A stretch of 64,000 nucleotides of DNA from a virus: positions 1 through 64,000 of IMG/VR virus record IMGVR_UViG_3300004184_000006. One strand, written 5' to 3'. A model generated the notes under the pieces. The model was not told the DNA's origin, ran no database searches, and worked only from the letters and a program-made list of their open reading frames with translations. The position numbers were made by a program, and so were the translations under genes. Of the stretch, positions 18,201 to 26,689 are shown one piece after another (within the stretch, counting starts at the first letter, position 1; each line of letters opens with the position of its first letter).

Positions 18201-21200
18201 GTATTTTTAATCGAATTGCGTAACATCGCTACGTTATCCAAGCCCTTGAATACTGATATTACCCGCTCGATACCATCAATACTAACGTCTTCCTCATCTT
18301 CACGGGTACAAACGATTTCAAGGAAACTATCCGCCCCAGCCGCGCCCATCATGAGGTTATTAACCTTATCCTGACCGACTGACAAAGAAAGCATTGAGTA
18401 AACTTCTAACGGGCTATTAGTTATCGGTGTCGCAGTGAGCAACAGCACGCCGTCATTAAGCGGTGTTTTTCCGCGAATAACCCACAGCTTAGCCTGTGCA
18501 TCAATAGCCCGTTTAGCGGCTTTTGGCATGGACAAATATTTAGCTTCTTTGGTGTTGGTAGCGGTTGACGCGTTTTTAAGTAAATGCGCCTCGTCAATAA
18601 CAATTGAGTCAATGCCTAGGTCTTCCAAGTTTGGCACATTCGACTTTTTATCATTCAAAACCGTAGTGATTTGCGTTAAAAAATACTTAACCTTTTCATC
18701 GGTCTTTTTATCGCCTGTCAGTTGAATACTGTCATCGTTACGGCGCAAGTAGTCGTAATATCCCTCAACACTTTCAACCTTAAGCCTAATCATCTGGAAC
18801 GCTTCATAGGTCATGAATATCTTGCTATGATTGTTTTCCATAATGCGGCTTAAATCAACAGCGTATTCGCTGGATTTAACAGACTCATTGCCGTCTTTAT
18901 CAGCACGCAAGCCGATAAACAGCGTGTTATCCATTGATTCATACGCCTTGCCCGCCTCTTTTTTCCAGTTGGATAAGGTGCTGCTTGGCACTACGAACAG
19001 GGTTTTGCTTTTAACGCCCATGTTGTGAGCATATTGGACGGCGGCTAATGCAGTGAAAGTGTTGTGAGTGACAACAAAGTCATCGGTAACATAAAGATGG
19101 TCGGGTGCATCAACTGAGATACATTGAGCAGGTTTATTGCCGATTGATTTAACTTTTTTGATGTAACGGATAGGCGAATACTTAGTTTTTGGCAAAACTT
19201 TATCGCGCTTTCTTTGGCAGTAGAACGGGTTAATATCGCCGCTTAATTTCAGTGAAACAGTGTAGTGCAAGGCACAATAAACACGCTTGCCATCAATATC
19301 AACGTAGGACGGTAATTTTTCTGTTATGGTCGCATTGCCGCCCAAACTTTGAGCGATAAATACCACGCCATCGGCTAACTGTTTTGATGAGCTTGAAAAT
19401 TGTACCGTGATACCGTCTTTTGAAACGTAGCCGTCTGTGTCCATTAATCCGCGTAGCAGTTCAATTCTATCGTCTACACTTGATAGCAGGTAATCAGTTG
19501 GAATGAATTTAGTTAGCGAGCTTGCACCATCTAAGCCATAGTCATTTAATGCTTGTCTTACGCTGTTTTTAACGCAACTAGATAACTTTGCTATTCCGTA
19601 ACGGGTGCAATGCGTTTCTTTGTTGTTTTTATTGGTGTTTAGTGAAACATCATCAGGTAATAACCCGCTTAACTTTTCAGCAATATCCAAATCATCATTG
19701 CAAATTGTTAGTGAGATAGATTTATGCGTTATATTACCATCACCAAGTATAACGCCTAGCGCGTACGGGTGAATTAGCAATTCACCGCGACTAGAGAACT
19801 CAACGGGTTCAACCATAGGAATTGAATAATTAACCGTGCCATTATGCGGCAAGAAAAGGGATTGCCTAATCTCATTAAGGCTCTTAACTTGGTAGCCCAT
19901 ACGCCCATCTTTTGGGAACGGTATCAAGCCTTTTTTAACCTTGCCTATGTAGTTTCTATCAACTTGCGTTCTAACTGCCCACAAGTGTTCATCGCAACAT
20001 TCACTTTTTGCGCCATCATTAAAAGTGACTTCAAAAATCTCTTTTTCGCCTTGCGGATAAACGCCTGTAACTTTCGTAGGTTTGCCATTAGATCCGATAA
20101 CGTAATCACCAACCTTAATGTCACCCATTAATACCCATCCATTAGGCGTTAGAATCTTTGCATCTAACGGATTTGCTTTACCTAGTCCGACATCAAACCC
20201 ATTGACACCCTTAAATTCCCGCGACATTTGACGCACGAATGAGCATTGATAACCATGTAGCTTAAGTGCTGGATTCATGCCTGCAATGTTTAATTCAGCT
20301 TCATCATCAATAGGTCTAAATTGTAGCTTGCTTGCATCGGTAGATTGCTGATTTAACCGCGCTTGAATATCAGGACGCGCCTTAACCCATGAATCAAATT
20401 GCGTATTTGCAGTAACTGCCATTTTGCGCAATTCTCGCAGGGCTTCAATGTCACTTAAGTTATCGAACTTTGTACCGCCTGTACTTAGAGTACGCTTAAC
20501 AAGGTAATCACCGAACCGCTTATTAAGCTTGTCCTGATCGCTTAACTTGCTACCGTTAATTTCAATATCAACAACTTTTTGCCCTTTGTCATTAACAACA
20601 ATCATTGCATCGGGGTGTACGAACTGCTTAACAAACTCCAGTTTTTCTTCTGCGGTCACATAGGGACTAAACAAGGTAAAGTTCATTTGCGTTACATCTA
20701 TGGTGTCAACGCGCTTTAAGGCCTCTGCACGTTGCCATGACAGCTTACCGATTAACTCATCATTGCCCTGTGCTTTTTCAATATCAGCATCTAACTTGGT
20801 TAAAAAATCAGCCAAGTTACCGACAAAATAATCATCTGCTTTGATGATGCTTTTCCCGTCACCCGATACACAGTAATCTGTACTTTCAAACTCGTTAAAA
20901 TCATCACCTAACGCGACCTTGGCATCATCAAGGCTAATCCATTTTGACTTAGCCTTGTACATCATGCCTTCAAAAGATTTATCAGCGTCAGTGGCCTTTA
21001 ATTCAATTGATGACACCTCGCCACGCCAATACTTGGTAAAGCCAGTTTTCATATCGTACTGGTTGCGCACCGATTTAAGCGCATCCTTGACCGAACTGCC
21101 AAGGCTTGATTTTGGGCTTTTTGCCAGCTTAGCGATAACCTGAATTTCAGTGGATAGCGCGGGATACTCTTCAAGGTAATTGAAGCCGCGTGTACCAACA

Positions 21201-22720
21201 TGCTGCCCAATGGCTTGCTGCATGGACATTGCCACAACGGTTGCCTGCCAGTATTTTTCCTGCTCGCCATCGTCTAAACTGGATTTAATCTGACTGGTAA
21301 CTCCGCGCAACCATGCTGGAATATCCAAGCCGCGTGATGTGTTGCGCATGAACTCAGATACAGCATCAACATCTTGCCATGAAACCTTGCTTTCAAACGC
21401 CGCGTAGGGTGTGTCGCACTTGGACATAACCTGACTAGCAAAATTACTATCCTCATTATGTGGTAACGCTTCCCATGTGCCGTTTTTATAGCGCAATGTT
21501 TGACCTGACTGAATAACTGTATCGCCATTTTTATAAACAATAGGGTCGGTTTCAGTGGTATTAAGCAATGCCCAATCAATGCGTGAAGTCGGGAACTTTT
21601 TAAGCATCTTTGCCAGGTCTGGCATGGTTGCACTATTGGTTACGCGGTCGCGCCCCTCTGGGCTTAAATGGTGGGCATTAGGGTCTTTAGCGATAAAGTC
21701 GCCCAGTATAAAACGCTCATTCGCGCCTTTGTACCAGTGGCCATCTAGGAACGTGTCCCATTGCACTTTTGCATCAATCAGGGTTTGCGGGGATTGCTCG
21801 CGCACTTCGGCAATCTTTTCAGACGCTTCTTTGCTGAATTTGCGGAATACAATAACGTCCGTCATGGTATCAGCCGCCGCCGTGCCGAACACCTCATTAG
21901 GCAAGCGATACGCACCTAAGAACTCGGCCATTAAAGAGGCTTTTTGTCGCACTGATACGCTTTTGGCATCCAAGCCAGTGACTACGGACGGGGGGACGAT
22001 AAACGCGGCCAAGCCACGCGGTTTAAGCTTTTCCAGCGAGCGCAAAATGAAATAGCCCTGTAGGGTTTCTTTTTGGTATTTTGGATCGTGCATAAAGTTA
22101 TCGCCACGCGCCGATAATTCGCCGAATGGTACGTTCGTCACTACCGCATCATAAATTTCATCGGGGTTTGCTGCTGCCACCTTTTCAAACGGGGCAATCG
22201 TTGTGCTGTAAAACTCGTTATCATTAACAAGCTTTTGTACCATGCCGCTGGTTTCCGACAATTCCACCGCGTCAATAACTGAGTTTTTGGGGCTTGTTGC
22301 TCCAAAAATACCAGTACCACCACACGGGTCGAGTACCTTACCACCACTAAAGCCAAGCTCAGACAATAATGCCCACATACCTTCGGCTATAGGCGTAGGG
22401 GTGTAGTATTCGTATTGGCTACCTTTCATGCCGTCCGCGCCTGTCAATGCCCCGCCTTGACCTGAATACTTGGCCAATACAGCTTTATCAGCATCGGTTA
22501 CTTGATAATTTTCGTTTTTAACCTTGGCAAGTATTAACTCAGCGGCAGCGTTCGCGGCTTTGCGCTGCTTAGGCGTGCGCTTATCGTCATACTCGTACAG
22601 GTGTGCGGTTGATACGCGCTCAATTTCAAGGGATTCAATCAATAGGTTTTTGAGTAAATCAAAGGCATCAAGCCCAGATTTAACAGACAGAACAGCGGTT
22701 TTTAGCGTTTGGGTATTCAT
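15209..22720 (-). CDS. DarB-like DNA methyltransferase/SNF2 helicase polyvalent protein with intein
   Basis: 2503 residues. An adenine-methyltransferase-like fold comes first: YSGQGGALTG (85-94), EYYTPTPIAEGMW (104-116), SAM-binding DPCGGTG (131-137), and NVPFG (196-200) where N6-adenine enzymes usually have NPPF/Y. An SNF2-type helicase follows: Walker A GLGK-T split by an intein (849-1220), DEAH (1376-1379), LLTATP (about 1427-1432), and motif VI QQRNGRGQR (1841-1849). The last 600 residues are unassigned. P1 DarB has the same methyltransferase-helicase plan and protects incoming DNA in cis from type I restriction, so a similar role is inferred. First gene after a late promoter. Confidence 0.82.
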   Translation of the reverse strand: MNTQTLKTAVLSVKSGLDAFDLLKNLLIESLEIERVSTAHLYEYDDKRTPKQRKAANAAAELILAKVKNENYQVTDADKAVLAKYSGQGGALTGADGMKGSQYEYYTPTPIAEGMWALLSELGFSGGKVLDPCGGTGIFGATSPKNSVIDAVELSETSGMVQKLVNDNEFYSTTIAPFEKVAAANPDEIYDAVVTNVPFGELSARGDNFMHDPKYQKETLQGYFILRSLEKLKPRGLAAFIVPPSVVTGLDAKSVSVRQKASLMAEFLGAYRLPNEVFGTAAADTMTDVIVFRKFSKEASEKIAEVREQSPQTLIDAKVQWDTFLDGHWYKGANERFILGDFIAKDPNAHHLSPEGRDRVTNSATMPDLAKMLKKFPTSRIDWALLNTTETDPIVYKNGDTVIQSGQTLRYKNGTWEALPHNEDSNFASQVMSKCDTPYAAFESKVSWQDVDAVSEFMRNTSRGLDIPAWLRGVTSQIKSSLDDGEQEKYWQATVVAMSMQQAIGQHVGTRGFNYLEEYPALSTEIQVIAKLAKSPKSSLGSSVKDALKSVRNQYDMKTGFTKYWRGEVSSIELKATDADKSFEGMMYKAKSKWISLDDAKVALGDDFNEFESTDYCVSGDGKSIIKADDYFVGNLADFLTKLDADIEKAQGNDELIGKLSWQRAEALKRVDTIDVTQMNFTLFSPYVTAEEKLEFVKQFVHPDAMIVVNDKGQKVVDIEINGSKLSDQDKLNKRFGDYLVKRTLSTGGTKFDNLSDIEALRELRKMAVTANTQFDSWVKARPDIQARLNQQSTDASKLQFRPIDDEAELNIAGMNPALKLHGYQCSFVRQMSREFKGVNGFDVGLGKANPLDAKILTPNGWVLMGDIKVGDYVIGSNGKPTKVTGVYPQGEKEIFEVTFNDGAKSECCDEHLWAVRTQVDRNYIGKVKKGLIPFPKDGRMGYQVKSLNEIRQSLFLPHNGTVNYSIPMVEPVEFSSRGELLIHPYALGVILGDGNITHKSISLTICNDDLDIAEKLSGLLPDDVSLNTNKNNKETHCTRYGIAKLSSCVKNSVRQALNDYGLDGASSLTKFIPTDYLLSSVDDRIELLRGLMDTDGYVSKDGITVQFSSSSKQLADGVVFIAQSLGGNATITEKLPSYVDIDGKRVYCALHYTVSLKLSGDINPFYCQRKRDKVLPKTKYSPIRYIKKVKSIGNKPAQCISVDAPDHLYVTDDFVVTHNTFTALAAVQYAHNMGVKSKTLFVVPSSTLSNWKKEAGKAYESMDNTLFIGLRADKDGNESVKSSEYAVDLSRIMENNHSKIFMTYEAFQMIRLKVESVEGYYDYLRRNDDSIQLTGDKKTDEKVKYFLTQITTVLNDKKSNVPNLEDLGIDSIVIDEAHLLKNASTATNTKEAKYLSMPKAAKRAIDAQAKLWVIRGKTPLNDGVLLLTATPITNSPLEVYSMLSLSVGQDKVNNLMMGAAGADSFLEIVCTREDEEDVSIDGIERVISVFKGLDNVAMLRNSIKNTCVIKTAKDVGDQIIVPEADTAIQDLQLGDDIIDMLKDYKGAFRYAIDSLNTAKNDPSKNRGDQQAFVRTMEKFDLTVELMAHPFNLLKNMELLVMDSELDDRATFFTFPKEQLALAKQVIEKFNSKKIKSVRPRMNPYTRDGAITDNISKTDEVTGTIKEWIELNIESYLIDSDTRIVIDTMETLEITAFEDLADTEGLTLNCTIPPKIAALLDNVSKEIMNPRGMVKDGDTVKKSSVVKQIIFCDILATHNKIRRLLTQKCGIPASKIATVTGKTNNEADDILDVQNGFNADGDDNKYQIILANKKAEVGINLQIGTQAIHHLTIGWTPDSLQQRNGRGQRQGNRTAKVNIFFYDADGTFDKQKRSMVERKGDWIGSLMSDQSTNKIDVQGGMSREQMEALMESVGDKDAMERYQENLQAKEAEARAKSTRERQLINLTTIAKQTEWLQANPTAVAYVQAALNDLNNLTLARDKIKKREAKTETAKIKNASALSDLNDSIRVLEEKIDGSCDFFKIDYSGEIDKSYPDAIGAGIIVREVKNWSYNTKGKSFLEILKGYDYIRYDITSGGPIATQWQDNKTMAEGMIESSVKAVETQAADKGAFPASIARAIANGTGVILAGIPIVVGAFVLDADDTEEAPSFNIVTEVSKDYANVIYVYDFKKGGMASSNNFRLHAANIASVKVILPDDNGYTDMCKRAAKLEDTQAYATESGVKLYSDYSSEVSGYRTKAQKFVFYSKSYTLPPPYFSIILNDTLATTPLLKKIAKEQSKVVKVVDTTSSRYDVKVSVDKSLTLADSGKSYVSGISELDIIAALMHYAKAHGLTIGEDDFVGIDAGFKDRSYGFLDDIMEKYFDYSPVIPALEEAVKSVNKVADIEPFVHEHLLKELSFLSPEIADKMVKSGNYAFRIIEKASKALVDSEIDKLTPVFEKILLNAGFPATDHEMIVYAIKRIITSTYMTNPARESSIAGKLAGNLNAANQIMKAAANAGVLPNE
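19061..20176 (-). other. Class 3 intein with LAGLIDADG endonuclease domain
   Basis: 372 residues (849-1220 of the host protein). It interrupts the helicase Walker A between GLGK and T. Residue 1 is Ala rather than Cys/Ser. The class 3 WCT set is visible: W914 in DEHLWAV (block B), C1200 in QCISVDAPDH (block F) and T1218 in VTHN (block G). The C-terminal His-Asn is followed by Thr. LAGLIDADG motifs are at 985-998 (ALGVILGDGN) and 1088-1098 (LLRGLMDTDGY), both with their acidic residues, so homing may be active. The Deinococcus radiodurans Snf2 intein is a known class 3 example in a related protein type. Confidence 0.88.
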
Positions 22721-22721
22721 A

Positions 22722-22748
22722 ACTAGCCTCGTGTGTAATTGAGGCTAG
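22722..22748. repeat. Inverted repeat at the DarB-like gene start
   Basis: CTAGCCTC and GAGGCTAG with a 10-bp loop. The distal arm touches the -10 and the proximal arm contains the GAGG that would serve as Shine-Dalgarno for the DarB-like gene. It could be an operator over the start site or, if transcription starts early enough, a hairpin hiding the ribosome site. Confidence 0.7.
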
Positions 22749-22785
22749 TTTATAGGGGTGTTAGCGGGTGTTTTATTGGGTTTTT
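22747..22785 (-). promoter_or_regulatory. Late promoter, copy 3
   Basis: Minus strand: AAAAACCC (22785-22778) plus AA, 23 bp, -10 TAAACT (22752-22747), also readable as extended TATAAACT. It lies inside the 3' end of the TSCPD gene. Drives the DarB-like operon. Confidence 0.78.
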
Positions 22786-23201
22786 ACAGTGTTGATATGC
22801 TTCTCAATTACAATCCCTATGTGAGCTACCACGCTAGGACATAGACCACCACCTTTCGGTAAAAAATACCCGCCTTTAGGTGAGAAAATTGACCGCATGG
22901 ATTGAACTATAAAAGAGCTGTCTCCATCGCTTTGCCATATCGCGCTTATCAAGCGGGTAACGCACATGACCCACTCATGTGACTCCAAGTGCGAACAGTT
23001 GATAAATATCTCATAGGGCTTTCCATTGAGATTATTAATGGTTATGTACATAGCACACTCTAAACCAGTTGGCTTAATTTTGTAGGTGTAGCCCTGTAGC
23101 ACATCTTCGCGGTCTGGCTTTGGGACGGCAATAACGACCACTTCTTTTTTATCGCCTGCCACCGCATAGCCTGTAATTTTTTTAGTTATTGCCTTAGTCA
23201 T
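22773..23201 (-). CDS. TSCPD-domain protein (ribonucleotide reductase-associated type)
   Basis: 142 residues. MYITINNLNGKPYEIFIN, SHLESHEWVMCVTRLISAIW, SFIVQSMRSIFSPKGGY and VVAHIGIVIEKHI match the TSCPD domain found at the C-terminus of class II ribonucleotide reductases (NrdJ/NrdJb) and as stand-alone phage proteins. The usual Cys-rich tail seems absent. No reductase gene is visible here, so it may act with the host enzyme; that is inference. Small Cys-rich genes precede it. Confidence 0.72.
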   Translation of the reverse strand: MTKAITKKITGYAVAGDKKEVVVIAVPKPDREDVLQGYTYKIKPTGLECAMYITINNLNGKPYEIFINCSHLESHEWVMCVTRLISAIWQSDGDSSFIVQSMRSIFSPKGGYFLPKGGGLCPSVVAHIGIVIEKHINTVKTQ

Positions 23202-23356
23202 TTTTTGCCGCCTTTATAGGCTTTTTTATTCAAATGTTCCCAGTGCTTCTTTGGCTTTTTCTTTAATTCGATTGGCTTAATATCACAATAGTGATGTCTT
23301 AAAAAAAAGGTTGTTTTTGGATATTGCTGATAAGGGAATCCATTAGCTATGCTCAT
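23198..23356 (-). CDS. Small basic protein, unknown
   Basis: 52 residues, found by reading the strand: an ATG at 23356 inside the end of the upstream gene, stop overlapping the TSCPD start (ATGA). Lys-rich C-terminus (LKKKPKKHWEHLNKKAYKGG). Tight coupling on both sides supports it as real. No family recognised. Confidence 0.5.
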   Translation of the reverse strand: MSIANGFPYQQYPKTTFFLRHHYCDIKPIELKKKPKKHWEHLNKKAYKGGKK

Positions 23357-23543
23357 TCTTTACCACCTTGATAGTGTGCGTTAGTAGTGGGCATTCAGCG
23401 TGCCTTGTATCTGCATCAACATTGTCCTTAATAGGCAAGTCCTTATCTAAGTAACAATAATACAAATACCCATTGGTTTCATGAGAAAAAGGGCATTTAT
23501 GACACCCGCTGGAAACTATTACTTTTTCTGGCAATTCACTCAT
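23343..23543 (-). CDS. Small four-Cys protein, possible zinc ribbon
   Basis: 66 residues. Cys at CHKC, YYCY and ECPL could form a zinc site. Overlaps the neighbouring small genes. Function unknown; typical of accessory genes beside phage nucleotide metabolism. Confidence 0.5.
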   Translation of the reverse strand: MSELPEKVIVSSGCHKCPFSHETNGYLYYCYLDKDLPIKDNVDADTRHAECPLLTHTIKVVKNEHS

Positions 23544-23758
23544 GATTGCACCTCTGAAACCGATATTGTTAATTCAATTGCAATATTGGCACGGCTGCTA
23601 TTGCTTTTTATGCCGCTAATGTTGTTTAGCTTGCCGCACCATTCTTGGCAGTCTTCTTTATCAGCCCACAATTGTTCGCCTAAAAATCCTTTTAATGGGT
23701 TTTTAGCTTCACATTTTTCTCTGATTATGTACAGGGTGATTGATGATGGGTTTTGCAT
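23540..23758 (-). CDS. Small unknown protein
   Basis: 72 residues with an EDCQEWCGKL motif and a beta-like C-terminus (RANIAIELTISVSE). Its stop overlaps the next start. The 120 bp upstream hold a hairpin and a possible TATAAT (23872-23867, minus strand). Confidence 0.5.
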   Translation of the reverse strand: MQNPSSITLYIIREKCEAKNPLKGFLGEQLWADKEDCQEWCGKLNNISGIKSNSSRANIAIELTISVSEVQS

Positions 23759-23830
23759 TTTTGAAATCCTTAAGCGTGGATAAAAGTGATAAGCGTATGG
23801 TGTTGTGGCAATACTTGCTTAAGGCACTTT

Positions 23831-23852
23831 AACGCGGGTAATTAATCCGCGT
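23831..23852. repeat. Hairpin upstream of the small-gene cluster
   Basis: ACGCGG and CCGCGT with a 9-bp loop, without a following T-run on either strand. It lies in the 120-bp gap between the repeat fibre gene and the small genes. Could be a weak terminator, processing site or operator. Confidence 0.5.
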
Positions 23853-23879
23853 ACAGCCACAACGAGGTAAATTATAACA

Positions 23880-26165
23880 TCAATCCGTAGAATAAATAAC
23901 GCACTTATTGGTTAAATTCCCCACCAATGAGGCTGGGTGAGTTGCCGACGGTGATAAATTAACCGATATATCAGACCAAAAAACAAACGCATTATTATCT
24001 GGACTCCAAGCTCTGTGAAGGTAAGTATTGGCAGAATTAACAACAAATGATACCTGCTCCTGTATCGACTGACAGACACCATAAACTGAAATAGATTCAA
24101 TGCTGGCAATGGCTATACTATCCTGTCCCTGCCACGATAACCCTGCGGCATTAACAACAATAGAGCCTACCGCGCCGCAATAATTATCCTGTACTGAAAT
24201 ACCTATGGCATTAATGATAATGCCAGTCGAAAGCCCTATTGCCTTTGCGCTCTGAGATTGCTCAGACTTACCTATAGCATTAACAGCAGTGTACGAAACA
24301 GAACTAATAGCACGCGAAAACTGAGATTGTTCAGACTTGCCTACGCCACTTACAATAATTCCTAATGATGATCCTATTGCTTTTGTGCTTTGATACTGCT
24401 CAGACAGGGCCGTAGCATTAACGATAATAGATGAAACTGTGCCTATTGCTTTTGTGCTTTGCGCTTGAATAGAACTGCCTACGACACCAGATAATGCAAT
24501 TGTACCAATTGCGGTAGTCGATTGCGCCTGCTCAGATTGCCCAGCACTATTAACGCCTAAAAATGCAACCGATGCTAATGCTTTTGATACCTGACTTTGT
24601 GCCGAATAACCAATGCCGTTTACATTCGCAAAGATAACAGAGGCTACCGCGCTTAAGCCCTGTGTTTGTTCTGATTTTCCTATGCCATTGATGGCTAATG
24701 ACGCAACATTAGGAGAGGCTTGTGTACTTTGTTGCTGTAAGCTGTTACCAACACCGTTGCAATTAACCAAGCCTGTGGCATAAGTAGATTGTAATTGCGT
24801 GCTATATCCTATTCCACTACTTCCTGCCAATGATACCGTGCCAATTGCGCTGGCTACCTGAGATTGATTACTTTGACCTGTGCCATTAATCGCAAGGAAT
24901 GATAATGAACCTACGGCGGTAATATTTTGGGCTTGATTACTGCTACCTATTCCGCTAATAGTGGCAAAGGAAACGCTGCCAACAGCCTGCGTAACTTGCT
25001 TCTGACTGCTCGCTGAAATACCACTAACGCCTGAAAAGCTAACCGATGGAACGGCTCGCGTATCTTGCTGCTGCCAGCTCTGCCCTGTACAAAAAACACT
25101 TAATGTTGCTATTGAAGCTATAGCACTGGAGGCGTGCCGCTGATTGCTTACCGCAATGCCGTTAAGCATTAAATTAGCAACAGAGCCAACCGCGTTTACT
25201 AATTGACCCTGCTCTGATTTTGCTACGCCATTAACCGTAGCAAATGACAATGAGCCTACGGCATAAGATGCTTGTTGTTGAACACTGCCCGCAATGCAGT
25301 TAATTGTTAAATTAGCAACAGAACTTACAGCACTAGACGATTGTTTTTGCTCTGACTTTGCTACGCCATTAACGGCAATAGATGAAACGGTGGCAACAGC
25401 ACTAGATAATTGACTCTGAACGCTTAATACTGAACCATTAACACTAATAGGACCGCTGGATGGTAATGATGGAACAAAGGTTTTATATGGTTTAAAAACC
25501 TGCCACGGATTAGCTGAAATGCTTTTAATTTCAGATAACGATAGCTCTCTATTCCATACTAAAACTAAATCCAGTTCACTTTGGCAATACTCGCTAGCAT
25601 GTCCGAAGCCAATATCAAAAGTTCGTGCAGTCCACGTTCCGCTAATAATGCCCGTTGGAGTTTGAACCACCCCATCTATATAAGCTTTACCGACCGTACC
25701 GTTTTTTGTAATAACAATGGTTTGCGGTTTTCCCGCAACAACTGAACCTGTCGCAGAAAATTGTCTATCCGCATCAGATAATGTACTTCCCCATATCTGC
25801 TTATTGGTCAGATTAGATGGTGCGTAGACTGTAAAGTCATCGCCCATTCCAAAAAGTGACTGTGCATTTTGATCAACAGCTTTGTAATTCTGAATAACAA
25901 GAACAGTAAAGTTCTCGCTATTTATTGGGGTATTAGATTTTGATAATCGATAGGCTGCATTAGCGAATAACTTGCCATGCAAGCCATTTGAGGACGATGG
26001 AGTTGCGGCTGTACCTGTTAATACCGCTAATTCACCGTTCACGGCATTTCTAACAATGCCGTTTTGCAGGTTTACAGCAACTAAAAGTCCTCTGCCTAGT
26101 CCTGTAGTAATAGTGTTTACATAGGCTTTAGGTTGTATACGCCGTTTATTATTAACGGGAAACAT
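23880..26165 (-). CDS. Tail fibre-like protein with LamG-like head and 23-residue repeats
   Basis: 761 residues. Residues about 25-215 look like a concanavalin/laminin-G-type domain (NGLHGKLFANAAYRLS, TVLVIQNYKAVD, AYIDGVVQTPTG, LVLVWNRELSLSEIKSIS). Residues 242-716 are 21 copies of a 23-residue repeat of the form (V/I)NGxGxSxQxQxxxAxxSxxxxx. A 45-residue C-terminal tail follows. The regular spacing suggests a beta-solenoid shaft. It is the last of a run of small tail-type genes, so an adhesin or decoration fibre is likely. Not a recognised named fibre. Confidence 0.65.
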   Translation of the reverse strand: MFPVNNKRRIQPKAYVNTITTGLGRGLLVAVNLQNGIVRNAVNGELAVLTGTAATPSSSNGLHGKLFANAAYRLSKSNTPINSENFTVLVIQNYKAVDQNAQSLFGMGDDFTVYAPSNLTNKQIWGSTLSDADRQFSATGSVVAGKPQTIVITKNGTVGKAYIDGVVQTPTGIISGTWTARTFDIGFGHASEYCQSELDLVLVWNRELSLSEIKSISANPWQVFKPYKTFVPSLPSSGPISVNGSVLSVQSQLSSAVATVSSIAVNGVAKSEQKQSSSAVSSVANLTINCIAGSVQQQASYAVGSLSFATVNGVAKSEQGQLVNAVGSVANLMLNGIAVSNQRHASSAIASIATLSVFCTGQSWQQQDTRAVPSVSFSGVSGISASSQKQVTQAVGSVSFATISGIGSSNQAQNITAVGSLSFLAINGTGQSNQSQVASAIGTVSLAGSSGIGYSTQLQSTYATGLVNCNGVGNSLQQQSTQASPNVASLAINGIGKSEQTQGLSAVASVIFANVNGIGYSAQSQVSKALASVAFLGVNSAGQSEQAQSTTAIGTIALSGVVGSSIQAQSTKAIGTVSSIIVNATALSEQYQSTKAIGSSLGIIVSGVGKSEQSQFSRAISSVSYTAVNAIGKSEQSQSAKAIGLSTGIIINAIGISVQDNYCGAVGSIVVNAAGLSWQGQDSIAIASIESISVYGVCQSIQEQVSFVVNSANTYLHRAWSPDNNAFVFWSDISVNLSPSATHPASLVGNLTNKCVIYSTD
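24018..25442 (-). repeat. Coding repeat array, 21 units of about 69 bp
   Basis: The units encode 23 residues each, with three shorter ones (20, 21 and 20). The invariant core is S-x-Q-x-Q followed four residues later by A. DNA copies have diverged, so this is an old amplification rather than recent slippage. Confidence 0.85.
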
Positions 26166-26167
26166 AA

Positions 26168-26689
26168 TTAGGCGTTAGTGAAAGTGATTGCTCTATAAGA
26201 TACTACACAACCTGTGCCTAATGCCGCCCCACTGTTGTTTCTAATGACTACGCTAAATGCGTCTGGTAATGCCCCATTGCACAATTCACTTAGCTTAAAC
26301 AACTTCTGAATGCGTTGAGAAGTAATGACATAAGGCACGGCAATAGGCCCCAACATGCTGTTTGGGTCTGACATTGATGCTATCCCCTCTGTCCCTGTCG
26401 GTAATGTAGTTGTGCCGAAGTTGCCGCCGCAAAGCCACGTTGTACCGCCGTCTGTAGACATCCAAGGCACAATATATACATAAACAGCTTGATCGTTAGC
26501 AGGCGCGGTTGCTGCTGTTGACAAGTCTACGGTTATCTCATAATCGACTGCAAACGTACCTACAGCAATATTACTCACTCTAGCCGATTGCCAGCCCGCA
26601 TAAGGTGCGGTCGTGTCAATGGCTAAAGACTGCAAGTTGGTCACAGTCAGTACAGTATATGTACCATAGGCTTGATTGACTGTGGTCAT
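26168..26689 (-). CDS. Tail-associated structural protein, unknown
   Basis: 173 residues from the ATG at 26689, which overlaps the previous stop (ATGA). Beta-rich with Thr/Ala-rich strands (VLTVTNLQSL, YEITVDLSTAATAPANDQAV), as in virion decoration proteins. It lies 2 bp before the repeat fibre gene. No family recognised. Confidence 0.6.
   Translation of the reverse strand: MTTVNQAYGTYTVLTVTNLQSLAIDTTAPYAGWQSARVSNIAVGTFAVDYEITVDLSTAATAPANDQAVYVYIVPWMSTDGGTTWLCGGNFGTTTLPTGTEGIASMSDPNSMLGPIAVPYVITSQRIQKLFKLSELCNGALPDAFSVVIRNNSGAALGTGCVVSYRAITFTNA

Noticed and set aside
24018-25442. CRISPR array
   Set aside because: The periodic units are coding, diverged and without spacers; no CRISPR array was seen anywhere in the window.
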